DNA of 64,000 bases, taken from contig NZ_JACVPL010000004.1 in assembly GCF_018881925.1 (NCBI RefSeq), forward strand, positions 89,952-153,951, read 5' to 3'. Numbering within the stretch: the first letter of the stretch is position 1; the number at the start of each line of letters is the position of its first letter. A program made the translations under genes and the position numbers. The notes beneath the pieces are model-generated. The model was not told the origin of the DNA. It did not search any database and saw only the letters and a program-made list of their open reading frames with translations. Shown one piece after another: positions 34,587-44,499 of the stretch. The stretch comes from Polynucleobacter sp. Latsch14-2. GTDB taxonomy: Bacteria; Pseudomonadota; Gammaproteobacteria; Burkholderiales; Burkholderiaceae.

Positions 34587-36440
34587 TTAACTAAAGAATT
34601 CTTTTGCTAGTGCAATTTGCTCAGTCTTCACAAATGCTGGCGCATGACCGACATTGGGTATTTCAATGCTTCTAGCATATGAATTAACTTTGCACATTTC
34701 TACAACTGTTTGCGCGGATAAAAGATCTGAGTTGGCACCCCGTACTATCAACATCGGAATGTGGATTTGTTTAAATGCATGCCACATCGCCATCTCACCC
34801 GCCTTGGCCATGATTGGATTTACAGAGGCAAATGGTACAGAGATGTCTGGGTCATAATGCATCTCCCACATGCCATTTTTTTGGATGAGCATAGGCCCGT
34901 TATAAATCTCCCACTCCTCGGGGGTATGCTCACCAAAGGTGGAGCAAATTGCATTCAAGCGGTTCAGTGCGTCAGCGCGGTTTGCAAAAGAAAAGGGTTG
35001 ACCCACATAAGACCCGAGACGCTTAATTGATTCAGGCTCTATGCGCGGACCAACATCATTGATCAACATACGGCGTATTGGAGAATTTGGCATCGAGGCA
35101 TAGATCATGCCAATCAAACCACCCATTGAAGTGCCCAGCCAATCCACCCGGGAAACACCCAAGTGTTTTACTAGAGTGGTCATGTCAGCAACATACTGCG
35201 GAATGGCATACATCATCGGGTTTGGTAGGCGCTCAGAATCACCCCTGCCGACCACATCAGGACAAACTACGTAATAGTCTTTGCACATTGCTTGCGCGAG
35301 GATTTTGAAATCACTGCCGCGCCGCGTGAGGCCATGTACACAAATTAATACTTTTGAATTAGTTGGATCTCCCCAGGCGCGATAAGCCATTCGATGCATG
35401 CCATCACTATTCTTGCAATTCACAAAGAAAGTGTCACCCTGATGCTGCACTGCTAACTCTGAGTTTGAGGTTTGTTCATGCTCATGCTCCCCCGCCACTT
35501 CGGGTTGCAAGGTTACATGATCAATCCCATGCTGATCGAGCAACATCAGATTAATGCGCGACATGATGTCGGGCCACTCTTGCATATCTTTAATTTCAAT
35601 ATGGCCAATCAAGGCGGGAAAGCTTGGTGTCATTTCCCAAACGTGAAGATCGTGCACCGCAAGGACACCAGGGACTTTTTTCAAGTCACGACCCACTTGC
35701 AAGTAGTCAATATGAAGTGGTACGCCCTCCATGAGGAAGTGATAAGACTCGTGCAGGATGCTAAAGGTAGACTTCAGAATCAATAAGGAGACCAAAATGG
35801 AAAGGATGGCATCGATTGGCATCCACCCAGTCAACTGTATAACGAGGCCGGCGAGCAAGGCGGCTACTGAGCCGAGCAGGTCACCCATCACATGGACTAA
35901 TGCAGCCCTGGTATTAACACTCTTTTTGTCACGAGATAAAACCCAAGCAACCACGATATTCATCAACAAACCGATGGCGGCAACAACCGTTACCGTAAGT
36001 CCATCGACTGTGTGCGGCGTATAGAAACGGCTAATCGCCTCAAAAACAATCCAAGCCACCAATACCAGCATCACAATACCGTTGACAAAAGCAGCGAGAG
36101 CTTCTGCGCGACCAAAACCAAATGAATGCTTAGGGGAAGGTGGTCGCCTAGAAATGATTTGCGCTAGGAGCGCAAGACCTAAAGCGGCTGCATCGGTCAC
36201 CATATGACCAGCATCAGAGATCAACGCTAAAGAACCTGCAAAGTAAGCAGCAGCGCCCTCAACTCCAGAGAAGCTCAGCGTCAGGATCAACGCTATCAGC
36301 AAAAGGTTCTGGTTGGACACTTCCTTGCTATGGGAATGCTTAGCATCACCCTTTTTATGGGCATGCAAAGAAGGGTCACCCCCCGAATTTAGTTGGGAGT
36401 GTGCAGGCTTTGGAGAGTGAGAATGATGGGATCCAGACAT
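34587..36440 (-). CDS. Fusion: cation diffusion facilitator + alpha/beta hydrolase
   Basis: A 617-residue single open frame. Residues 1-45 are His-rich (HHSHSP, KKGDAKHSHSKE), a metal-binding tail; about 45-245 hold six membrane helices of a CDF Zn/Co/Ni exporter with the metal site SDAGHMVTDAAAL and HVMGDLLGS; about 245-320 is the cytoplasmic CDF C-domain. After a short His/Glu linker (GEHEHEQ) a complete alpha/beta hydrolase follows (about 340-617): oxyanion-region VHGLTRRG, nucleophile elbow GTSMGG (Ser near 437), and catalytic His in NVGHAPAF. No frameshift is needed. The fusion would place the hydrolase on the cytoplasmic side of the membrane. The hydrolase substrate is unknown. Confidence 0.9.
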   Translation of the reverse strand: MSGSHHSHSPKPAHSQLNSGGDPSLHAHKKGDAKHSHSKEVSNQNLLLIALILTLSFSGVEGAAAYFAGSLALISDAGHMVTDAAALGLALLAQIISRRPPSPKHSFGFGRAEALAAFVNGIVMLVLVAWIVFEAISRFYTPHTVDGLTVTVVAAIGLLMNIVVAWVLSRDKKSVNTRAALVHVMGDLLGSVAALLAGLVIQLTGWMPIDAILSILVSLLILKSTFSILHESYHFLMEGVPLHIDYLQVGRDLKKVPGVLAVHDLHVWEMTPSFPALIGHIEIKDMQEWPDIMSRINLMLLDQHGIDHVTLQPEVAGEHEHEQTSNSELAVQHQGDTFFVNCKNSDGMHRMAYRAWGDPTNSKVLICVHGLTRRGSDFKILAQAMCKDYYVVCPDVVGRGDSERLPNPMMYAIPQYVADMTTLVKHLGVSRVDWLGTSMGGLIGMIYASMPNSPIRRMLINDVGPRIEPESIKRLGSYVGQPFSFANRADALNRLNAICSTFGEHTPEEWEIYNGPMLIQKNGMWEMHYDPDISVPFASVNPIMAKAGEMAMWHAFKQIHIPMLIVRGANSDLLSAQTVVEMCKVNSYARSIEIPNVGHAPAFVKTEQIALAKEFFS

Positions 36441-36475
36441 GGTGATCCCATTATTTCACTAAATGATGACTGTAG

Positions 36476-37126
36476 TTAGAAACCTGCTGTATCAACAGGG
36501 GCACCCGTTTTAGCGATCACCTCTTCTTTGGTGACGCCTGGAGCCAACTCAACCAATTTCAAACCCTTAGAACTGACATCCAAGACACAAAGGTCAGTAA
36601 TGATTTGGCTAATAACACCCAAACCAGTCAGAGGCAAAGTGCATTTAGGCAAAATTTTCAGCTCTTCAGTCCCATCTTTTTTCTTGGCAACATGCTCCAT
36701 CAATACAACCACATGCTTAACACCGGCAACGAGATCCATTGCACCGCCCATGCCTTTAACCATTTTTCCTGGAATCATCCAGTTAGCTAAATCACCGAAC
36801 TCACTCACTTGCATTGCGCCCAAAATGGCGATGTTAATTTTTCCACCACGAATCATGCCAAATGAATCCGCAGAAGAAAAAATCGATGAACCAGGCAAGG
36901 TTGTAATGGTTTGTTTACCCGCATTAATCAGATCGGCATCAATTGTTGCCTCCGTTGGAAACGGGCCAATGCCCAATAAGCCATTCTCAGATTGCAGCCA
37001 AACTTCCATATTCTTTGGAACGTGATTGGCAACTAATGTTGGCATTCCAATTCCCAAGTTAACGTAGTAGCCATCTTTTAATTCTTTAGCAGCACGTGCT
37101 GCCATCTCTTCTCTATTCCAAGGCAT
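36476..37126 (-). CDS. scoB: 3-oxoacid CoA-transferase subunit B
   Basis: Beta subunit of a succinyl-CoA:3-oxoacid CoA-transferase, moving CoA between succinyl-CoA and acetoacetate or related oxoacids. 216 residues; the catalytic Glu sits in SENGLLG (about residue 46), and [19 protein letters not shown] and GMGGAMDLV match family I CoA-transferases. It lies 45 bp downstream of subunit A, same strand. The substrate could also be 3-oxoadipate; the pair with ScoA-type lengths favours acetoacetate. Confidence 0.9.
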   Translation of the reverse strand: MPWNREEMAARAAKELKDGYYVNLGIGMPTLVANHVPKNMEVWLQSENGLLGIGPFPTEATIDADLINAGKQTITTLPGSSIFSSADSFGMIRGGKINIAILGAMQVSEFGDLANWMIPGKMVKGMGGAMDLVAGVKHVVVLMEHVAKKKDGTEELKILPKCTLPLTGLGVISQIITDLCVLDVSSKGLKLVELAPGVTKEEVIAKTGAPVDTAGF

Positions 37127-37171
37127 ATCGATCTTCCTAAATATATTTCTGTCAGTGTGTGGATGCAGTGA

Positions 37172-37870
37172 TTAGACTGCAGACAAGGTACGTTGCTCAA
37201 TACGCTTCTCTGGGGTCGCATTCAGAACTAAGCGATGAACATAAATACCTGGCGTATGAATCTGATCTGGATCCAACTCGCCGTTCTCCACAATTTCTTC
37301 AACTTCAGCAACGGTAATCTTGCCGGCCATCGCGACTACAGGGTTAAAGTTTCGAGCGGTGTAGCGGTAGATAAGATTGCCAGACTTATCAGCTTTCCAC
37401 GCCTTCACCAAGGAGATGTCGGACACAATTGCTCGCTCCATAATGTAGCGCTCCCCATCGAATTCTTTCTCCTCTTTACCCTCAGCAACCAAAGTACCTA
37501 CACCCGTCTTGGTGAAGAAGGCGGGAATGCCGCAACCACCTGCGCGTAATTTTTCAGCCAAAGTACCTTGGGGTGTGAATTCCAATTCCAACTCGCCCGC
37601 CAAAAACTGACGCTCAAATTCCTTGTTCTCGCCTACATAAGACGCGACCATCTTTTTAACCTGACGCGAATTGAGCAAAATACCCAGACCAAAGCCATCG
37701 ACGCCTGCATTATTAGCAATAGCGGTCAAATTTTGCGCGCCTAAATCCTTGACTGCCTGAATCAAGGCCTCAGGAATTCCACAAAGGCCAAAACCGCCGA
37801 CTGCAAGTTTCTGGCCATCCTTCAAAATATCCCTTAAAGCATCCACTGCCGATGGGTAGGTTTTATTCAT
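37172..37870 (-). CDS. scoA: 3-oxoacid CoA-transferase subunit A
   Basis: Alpha subunit of the same enzyme. 232 residues from ATG 37870 (MNKTYPSAVDALRDI); a TTG eight codons upstream is in frame but extends past the family start. Signature VGGFGLCGIPEALI near residue 25 is the CoA-transferase glycine loop. FNPVVAMAGKITVAEVEEIV and DPDQIHTPGIYVHR are typical C-terminal motifs. Operon with subunit B; the pair faces the divergent ETF-ubiquinone oxidoreductase gene, consistent with a role in short-chain fatty acid or ketone body metabolism. Confidence 0.9.
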   Translation of the reverse strand: MNKTYPSAVDALRDILKDGQKLAVGGFGLCGIPEALIQAVKDLGAQNLTAIANNAGVDGFGLGILLNSRQVKKMVASYVGENKEFERQFLAGELELEFTPQGTLAEKLRAGGCGIPAFFTKTGVGTLVAEGKEEKEFDGERYIMERAIVSDISLVKAWKADKSGNLIYRYTARNFNPVVAMAGKITVAEVEEIVENGELDPDQIHTPGIYVHRLVLNATPEKRIEQRTLSAV

Positions 37871-38027
37871 AGCTTTAGTCCTAAATATTGCCAAAAGTGT
37901 AAAAGAGCAATCATAACGCCATAAGCCTTAGAGGCTACTCTTGAGTGGCGCAAGATAGAATTTCCATGCTTAGAACTAAACTATCAGAAGTCATAGCCCT
38001 AAATTTGAGATTTTTCGGAGAATTTGT

Positions 38028-39698
38028 ATGAATCCCCAAGACCTTCTAGAGCAATTTGGACCCCGAGAGTCTATGGACTTCGATCTAGTCATAGTTGGCG
38101 GTGGTCCAGCCGGCCTTTCCGCAGCCATTAAGGCAAAACAACTTGCGAATGCCTCCGGCAAAGAAATCAGTGTCTGCGTTCTAGAAAAAGGCTCGGAGAT
38201 TGGCGCCCATATTCTGTCGGGTGCCGTCATGGACCCTAAAGCACTGTCAGAGCTCTTTCCCAATTGGAAAGAATTAGGCGCTCCGTTGGATACGGAAGTC
38301 ACAAAGGATCAATTTCTTTTTTTAACTCCTAAAAAGTCTTATCAGGTTCCCAACTGGATGCTCCCGCATTGTTTTAAGAATGAAGGTAATTACATTGTGA
38401 GCCTGGCCAATGTCACCCGCTGGCTAGGGCAACAAGCTGAAAACTTGGGCGTGGAAATTTTTCCGGGCTTTTCTGCGGCAGAGATTCTATTCAACGAGCA
38501 AGGTGCTGTGTGCGGAGTTATCACTGGATCAATGGGCTTGGATAAAGAAGGTCAGCCTACCGATCAATTCCAATTGGGCATGGAGCTGCGTGGTAAATAC
38601 ACTTTATTTGCCGAAGGATCGCGCGGACACCTAGGCAAGCAGCTCATCTCCCGCTTCTCACTGGACAAGGATGCAGATCCCCAAAGCTATGGCATTGGTA
38701 TTAAAGAACTCTGGGAAGTTGAACCATCTAAAAGCAAACCTGGCTTAGTCGTGCATACCGCTGGCTGGCCACTGGAGAGCGATACCTATGGGGGCTCCTT
38801 CCTTTATCACTTGGGTGATAACAAGGTAGCTGTTGGCCTCGTTGTGGGCCTGTCCTATAAAAACCCTTATCTCTCTCCCTTTGAAGAATTTCAACGCTAC
38901 AAGTTGCACCCAAAGATTCGAGAAACTTTTGAAGGCGGCAAGCGGATTGCTTATGGTGCCCGCGCATTAACTGCCGGCGGCTTAAACAGCCTACCCAAAA
39001 CCATTTTTCCTGGCGGCGCGCTAATTGGCTGCGACGCGGGGTATTTAAATGCTTCCCGTATCAAGGGTAGTCATGCGGCCATTAAAACTGGCATGCTCGC
39101 AGCTGAAGCAGCCATTGCAGCCATCCATGAGAATCGCGCTAACGATATGCTCTCGGCATATCCCACGGCGTTTCAAAATAGCTGGTTACACACTGAACTG
39201 AACCAAGCACGCAACTTCAAACCATGGATGTCTAAAGGCCTTTATGCAGGCACAGTGATGGTGGGTATAGAACAAAAACTCTTAGGTGGTCACATGCCTT
39301 GGACTATCCACCTCAAACATGCTGACCATGAGTGCCTGGAACCAGCCTCGCAGCATCAGCCGATCAACTATCCAAAGCCCGATGGCAAGATTACTTTTGA
39401 TCGTCTTTCATCGGTATTTATATCCAACACCAATCATGCCGAGAATCAGCCGATTCATCTGACGCTCAAGGACGCATCAGTACCCGTAAACCTTAATCTC
39501 AAAACTTACGCAGGACCAGAACAACGTTACTGCCCGGCAGGTGTTTACGAGTTTATTGAAGAGGATGGCAAGGCTAGATTGCAGATCAATTCACAAAATT
39601 GCGTGCATTGCAAAACCTGTGACATTAAAGATCCGAGTCAAAATATTGTTTGGGTTACACCCGAAGGTGGTGGCGGGCCAAATTACGCTGGAATGTAA
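38028..39698 (+). CDS. Electron-transfer flavoprotein-ubiquinone oxidoreductase
   Basis: Passes electrons from reduced ETF (from acyl-CoA dehydrogenases) to ubiquinone at the inner membrane. 556 residues: FAD-binding VIVGGGPAGLSAAIKAK near residue 20, the ETF-QO ubiquinone-binding region, and a C-terminal 4Fe-4S cluster domain (CPAGVYEF near 499, CVHCKTCDIKDP near 525-535, and GGGGPNYAGM at the end). The start ATG follows CGGAGAA, a good ribosome binding site. Monocistronic in appearance, with convergent and divergent neighbours. Confidence 0.95.
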   Translation: MNPQDLLEQFGPRESMDFDLVIVGGGPAGLSAAIKAKQLANASGKEISVCVLEKGSEIGAHILSGAVMDPKALSELFPNWKELGAPLDTEVTKDQFLFLTPKKSYQVPNWMLPHCFKNEGNYIVSLANVTRWLGQQAENLGVEIFPGFSAAEILFNEQGAVCGVITGSMGLDKEGQPTDQFQLGMELRGKYTLFAEGSRGHLGKQLISRFSLDKDADPQSYGIGIKELWEVEPSKSKPGLVVHTAGWPLESDTYGGSFLYHLGDNKVAVGLVVGLSYKNPYLSPFEEFQRYKLHPKIRETFEGGKRIAYGARALTAGGLNSLPKTIFPGGALIGCDAGYLNASRIKGSHAAIKTGMLAAEAAIAAIHENRANDMLSAYPTAFQNSWLHTELNQARNFKPWMSKGLYAGTVMVGIEQKLLGGHMPWTIHLKHADHECLEPASQHQPINYPKPDGKITFDRLSSVFISNTNHAENQPIHLTLKDASVPVNLNLKTYAGPEQRYCPAGVYEFIEEDGKARLQINSQNCVHCKTCDIKDPSQNIVWVTPEGGGGPNYAGM

Positions 39699-39720
39699 CT
39701 AGTTGAAGTTGCTAAAGGTA

Positions 39721-40878
39721 TTAACGCGACGGGTAACTGCGCGGTCGTAATTTTTGAATTGCCATGCCTGCCAAACCACAGGCTAAGGATGACATCACAA
39801 ATACATCGCGCGGTTGAAATGCATCCCAAATCCAACCAGCACAAAGACCGCCCAAAGTACCGCCAAGTCCATAAGAAATTGTCGCCAAGAGAGCTTGCCC
39901 TCTAGCCTGTAGCGGTCCAGTAAACCAGCGTTGTAGCAATTTAGTGGCGGCGCTATGGTGTGCGGCAAAGGTTCCCGCATGCAAAATTTGCGCAAAGATT
40001 AAAACGGGTGTGATCGGATAAAGCGCAATCAAGGCAAAGCGTACTACCCCTACCCCAAAAGATGCTTGCAATACTACCTCGGCGTCAAGACGGCTCAAAA
40101 CCTTACTCTGGAAGTAAAAAAAGATCACTTCCGCAAGCACGCCTAATGCCCAAAATAAACCAATTTGGAATTTGTTGTACCCCAGATTTGATAGATACAA
40201 AGAATAGAAAACATAAAGTGCGGCGTGGGCAAAAATCATGAAGAAGCCCGAAAGCAAGAACCACCGTACATCTGGATTAAAGAGAACAACTAAGAGTTCG
40301 CCTTTCACCATCTTGCGACGCTCCATCTTGGGCTCGTGCAAGAGCAATGTGATGAAGGCCAATAAGGTCAGAACAATCATGCCAACATATGGATAGAGTT
40401 CAACCCCCTTACGCTGGAAAAGCTCTCCAGCAACTAGCACCATCGCAATAAATCCAACCGAGCCCCAAAGACGTAAACGCCCATAGCGTTTATCAAATGA
40501 ATTATCTTTAAATAAAGCATGCACCGTTGCTGATTCACCGAGAGGCATCAAACTACTCAAGATGGTATGCAAGACAAACATCCATACAAAAAAAGCGATG
40601 TATGTATGCAGGAAGAAAATGCAAACAAAAACGAGCGCTGCTAAAAAAGCACAGAACCGAATAATACCGACGCGATTAGATAAATAATCCGATAGCCATC
40701 CCCACGAAAATGGGCCAACGATACGCGTAATTTGCAGCATCGACATCAACACTGATATCTCAATCACGTTAAAACCACGCTCTAGGAAAAATAAACTAGC
40801 GTAAGGGGATACTAAGCCAACATAAGCGAAATATAAAAAGAAAAAGGACCCGAAGGCCCACCGTACTGAAGGTGTCAT
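39721..40878 (-). CDS. MFS transporter (HcaT/LacY-like)
   Basis: A 385-residue, 12-helix inner-membrane transporter. Start taken at ATG 40878 (MTPSVRWAFGSFFFLYFAYV); the longer frame to 40962 would overlap aroC with an unlikely basic leader. WGWLSDYLSNRVGIIRF is the loop 2-3 motif of the family, and MPLGESATVHAL with RYGRLRLWGSVGF matches the 3-phenylpropionate/nucleoside permease group (MFS_1_like). Substrate unknown. It begins 17 bp after the aroC stop, same strand. Confidence 0.85.
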   Translation of the reverse strand: MTPSVRWAFGSFFFLYFAYVGLVSPYASLFFLERGFNVIEISVLMSMLQITRIVGPFSWGWLSDYLSNRVGIIRFCAFLAALVFVCIFFLHTYIAFFVWMFVLHTILSSLMPLGESATVHALFKDNSFDKRYGRLRLWGSVGFIAMVLVAGELFQRKGVELYPYVGMIVLTLLAFITLLLHEPKMERRKMVKGELLVVLFNPDVRWFLLSGFFMIFAHAALYVFYSLYLSNLGYNKFQIGLFWALGVLAEVIFFYFQSKVLSRLDAEVVLQASFGVGVVRFALIALYPITPVLIFAQILHAGTFAAHHSAATKLLQRWFTGPLQARGQALLATISYGLGGTLGGLCAGWIWDAFQPRDVFVMSSLACGLAGMAIQKLRPRSYPSR

Positions 40879-40895
40879 TTGCTGAGTGAGGTGAT

Positions 40896-42011
40896 TTAAT
40901 CCGACTGTGATCCAGGACGAGCGGCTGGTATTGGCGCGACGGTTAAAGCGACATCTCCACACTGAGCACGATGACGCAATGCATGATCCATCAAAACCAA
41001 CGCTAACATTGCTTCAGCAATTGGGGTGGCTCTAATGCCCACGCAAGGGTCATGTCTACCCTTAGTCTGAACTGTAATAGGCTTGCCGTCCAAATCGATC
41101 GATTGCTTAGGACTCAGGATGCTCGATGTCGGTTTGATTGCAATTGAGACTTTCAGGTCTTGGCCACTGCTGATACCACCCAATGTGCCACCGGCATTAT
41201 TAGTGGCAAAACCATCTGGATACAGTTCATCACCATGCTCGCTACCGCGCTGGAGAACGCAACCAAAGCCTGCGCCAATTTCAACACCTTTAACAGCATT
41301 GATGCCCATCATGGCATGAGCAATATCAGCATCCAATTTGTCAAAAAGTGGCTCTCCCAAACCCACCGGAACATTGCGCGCACGGACTTCAATCCTTGCA
41401 CCGCAAGAGTCACCCGCTTTGCGCAAACTATCCATATAGGACTCAAGCTCAGGAATAATCTCTGCGTTAGCTGCAAAAAATGGATTGCACTCAATTTGAG
41501 TTGTATCTTTAAAGGGAATCTCAATTTCACCAAGCTGACTCATGAATCCATAAAACTCTGTGCCGTATTGTTCGTGTAACCACTTCTTCGCTATGGCCGC
41601 CGCAGCTACCACGGGCGCAGTTAAACGAGCCGACGAGCGACCACCTCCACGTGGATCACGCAAACCATACTTGTGGTGATAAGTGTAGTCAGCATGGCCA
41701 GGTCGGAAGGTTTGCAAAATATTACCGTAGTCCTGACTGCGTTGATCTGTATTACGTATTAATAAAGCGATAGGAGCACCAGTGGTTCTACCTTCATAGA
41801 TCCCAGACAATATCTCGACTCTGTCCTCCTCTTTGCGCTGAGTCACATGTCGTGAGGTACCCGGCTTGCGACGATCTAAGTCTATCTGCAGGTCGACTTC
41901 AGATAACAACATTCCAGGGGGGCAACCGTCAACAACGGCACCGATCGCGGGACCATGGGATTCGCCAAAAGTAGTGACGGTAAAGAGAAGGCCTAAAGTA
42001 TTTCCTGACAT
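40896..42011 (-). CDS. aroC: Chorismate synthase
   Basis: Last step of the shikimate pathway: 5-enolpyruvylshikimate-3-phosphate to chorismate, using reduced FMN. 371 residues with all three signatures: [18 protein letters not shown] near residue 17, the internal [15 protein letters not shown] (about 120-134), and [17 protein letters not shown] near the C-terminus. Complete at both ends. Followed by an MFS transporter gene; upstream on the same strand is a CBS-domain gene. Confidence 0.97.
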   Translation of the reverse strand: MSGNTLGLLFTVTTFGESHGPAIGAVVDGCPPGMLLSEVDLQIDLDRRKPGTSRHVTQRKEEDRVEILSGIYEGRTTGAPIALLIRNTDQRSQDYGNILQTFRPGHADYTYHHKYGLRDPRGGGRSSARLTAPVVAAAAIAKKWLHEQYGTEFYGFMSQLGEIEIPFKDTTQIECNPFFAANAEIIPELESYMDSLRKAGDSCGARIEVRARNVPVGLGEPLFDKLDADIAHAMMGINAVKGVEIGAGFGCVLQRGSEHGDELYPDGFATNNAGGTLGGISSGQDLKVSIAIKPTSSILSPKQSIDLDGKPITVQTKGRHDPCVGIRATPIAEAMLALVLMDHALRHRAQCGDVALTVAPIPAARPGSQSD

Positions 42012-42071
42012 ATCGACATTATGTCATCTGTCGGCAGGATTGGGTAAGTCTGCGAATAAGGGATAGAGGTT

Positions 42072-42527
42072 CTAGTTGGGGGCTTTTTGCGTATCTTCGG
42101 GCCAATCCCGGATATAGGCTTTGAGCATTGTGTTCTCAAAATCTTGGGCTTCAACCACCGACTTGGCAACGTCATAAAAAGAAATGACACCCATCAGCAT
42201 CTTTTGATCAATCACCGGCAAATAACGGGCATGGTCTACAAGCATCATGCGGCGAACCTCATCGATCTCGGTCTCCATGTTGCAGGTCAAGGGATTTTGA
42301 TTCATGACCGAGCGCACCTGTAAGCCATCAAGCTTGCCATGATTCTTCGCTAGCGCCTGTATCACCTCACGAAAGGTCAAAATACCTGCAAGCTTATCGT
42401 GCTCCATCACAATCAAAGAGCCAATGTCGTGATCGCTCATCACTAAAACTGCATTTTGCAGCAGGGTTTCTGGAGTGACAGTAAATAGCGTACTACCCTT
42501 CACTCGCAATATGTCATGAACTTTCAT
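42072..42527 (-). CDS. CBS-domain protein
   Basis: A 151-residue cytoplasmic protein made of two CBS repeats (about residues 8-62 and 75-128), e.g. VMSDHDIGSLIVMEHDKLAGILTF and MMLVDHARYLPVIDQK in short stretches of the usual CBS pattern. Such pairs bind adenine nucleotides and sense energy state. No catalytic domain is attached. Lies 60 bp upstream of aroC on the same strand; a shared function is not evident. Confidence 0.9.
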   Translation of the reverse strand: MKVHDILRVKGSTLFTVTPETLLQNAVLVMSDHDIGSLIVMEHDKLAGILTFREVIQALAKNHGKLDGLQVRSVMNQNPLTCNMETEIDEVRRMMLVDHARYLPVIDQKMLMGVISFYDVAKSVVEAQDFENTMLKAYIRDWPEDTQKAPN

Positions 42528-42603
42528 TGAGCCCCCGCAATTATGTATTTATTACTTGAATATATTCCCAAGACCCTTAAGAATCAAGCATTTCATGGTG
42601 GCA

Positions 42604-43452
42604 TTAGTAGCGAATAACCCTAATAAAACCAGCTCGAATACTCGGCAGATTAGCCACTAGAACGGCGCCCGCTAAAGTAATCCACCACGTAAGGTAGATC
42701 CAAAGTAATGCGAGGGGGAAGATGGCGAATGCGCCATAAACAGTCTTATAAAAAGCGGTTTTGGTAAGAAACAAGCCAAAGCCGAACTTCATTAATTCAA
42801 AAGTGAGTGCCGCAAAAAATGCCCCACTCAGAGCATCGCTCCAGAGAATTTGGGCGTAAGGCAGAATTTTGTACGCCAAGGTGTAGACGCCAATTGCCAA
42901 CAACACCGGGACTACAGTTGCAATGAGACTCAAACTAAAGGTTAAAGCTTCAGTCCAACCCTCCGCGGCGCTCAATAACAAGCCGCTCAAGTAAGTACCA
43001 AAACCTAAAAAAATGGGTCCCAAGACCATGGCAGCAAAATAAATGGCTATTTTTTTAAGAATAGGTCGCCTTTTATGAACCTTAAAAATCTGATTAAAGG
43101 CCCCCTCGATCACCGCCATTGTCATGATTGTTGTGATGAGCAATCCCAGTAGACCCAAAAGTGTCAACCCCTTGGCTTTCGAAGAAAATTGGTCTAGATA
43201 CATAAAAACCTGCTGATTTAAACCTCCAGGCATATAGGTATCCAGAAGCCAGTTCTGAAAGGCGTTTTTGATGCGGACAACGCTGGGTAGATAGCTAATC
43301 AGGATAGAGGCGACAGTCAACATAGGCACCAGCGACAAGGTAGTCGTGAAAGAGAGGCTGGCTGCTATTTGCTTAATATTTTGACCGCGATTGCGCTCCC
43401 ATATCTCTCTAACGAGAGAGAGCCATAATTGGGGATTACGAAAAAGGCGCAT
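42604..43452 (-). CDS. YihY/UPF0761-family inner-membrane protein
   Basis: A 282-residue membrane protein with about six helices. Family markers: QIAASLSFTTTLSLVPM near residue 29, FNQIFKVHKRRP in the loop, and LLWIYLTWWITLAGAVL near the C-terminus. Formerly called ribonuclease BN by error; the true function is unknown, perhaps transport. Divergent from wrbA with only 22 bp between start codons, so their promoters overlap neighbouring coding sequence. Confidence 0.88.
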   Translation of the reverse strand: MRLFRNPQLWLSLVREIWERNRGQNIKQIAASLSFTTTLSLVPMLTVASILISYLPSVVRIKNAFQNWLLDTYMPGGLNQQVFMYLDQFSSKAKGLTLLGLLGLLITTIMTMAVIEGAFNQIFKVHKRRPILKKIAIYFAAMVLGPIFLGFGTYLSGLLLSAAEGWTEALTFSLSLIATVVPVLLAIGVYTLAYKILPYAQILWSDALSGAFFAALTFELMKFGFGLFLTKTAFYKTVYGAFAIFPLALLWIYLTWWITLAGAVLVANLPSIRAGFIRVIRY

Positions 43453-43465
43453 CGCCGTATCATAA

Positions 43466-44077
<612 letters not shown>

Positions 44078-44083
44078 TTGTTG

Positions 44084-44488
44084 ATGGCAATGATCAAAAA
44101 AATCTTAGACAAAAATCCCTATCAACTTATTGCCACTGCGGCGTTTATTGATTTATTTATATTATGTGTTTGCTGGGAGTGGTTTATCTCACCACTACGC
44201 CCAAATGGATCATGGTTGGTCGTCAAGGGCGCGTTCCTACTATTCGCAATTCCAGGGCTTTGGAAAGGTAAAATCTATACGATGCAATGGGCTTCCATGC
44301 TCATCTTGCTGTATATCACTGAAGGCTTAGTTCGTATTACTGAAACAGGTGCTAATTTTTGGCTGGCATTACTGGAAACGCTTTTAGCAACTACTGCCTT
44401 TGTCTGCCTATTAATATATCTTAAGCCGATTAAAGCGCAAGCCAAAAGCCTTGCCAAGAAACGCGCTCAATCCGAAAAACATTCATAA
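44084..44488 (+). CDS. DUF2069 membrane protein
   Basis: A small inner-membrane protein (134 residues from ATG 44084; another ATG at 44090) with about four hydrophobic helices and a basic C-terminal tail (KPIKAQAKSLAKKRAQ). The pattern WEWFISPLRPNGSWLVVKG, then LLYITEGLVR, matches the DUF2069 family, which is often found after wrbA in betaproteobacteria. Function unknown. Confidence 0.8.
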   Translation: MAMIKKILDKNPYQLIATAAFIDLFILCVCWEWFISPLRPNGSWLVVKGAFLLFAIPGLWKGKIYTMQWASMLILLYITEGLVRITETGANFWLALLETLLATTAFVCLLIYLKPIKAQAKSLAKKRAQSEKHS

Positions 44489-44499
44489 GTCATAACGCA

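Noticed and set aside
40879..40962. Longer N-terminus of the MFS transporter
   Set aside because: It would overlap aroC and add a basic Arg/Ser-rich leader not seen in the family; ATG 40878 gives the normal first helix.
41160..41579. 139-codon frame on the plus strand inside aroC
   Set aside because: Antisense shadow of the well-supported chorismate synthase gene.
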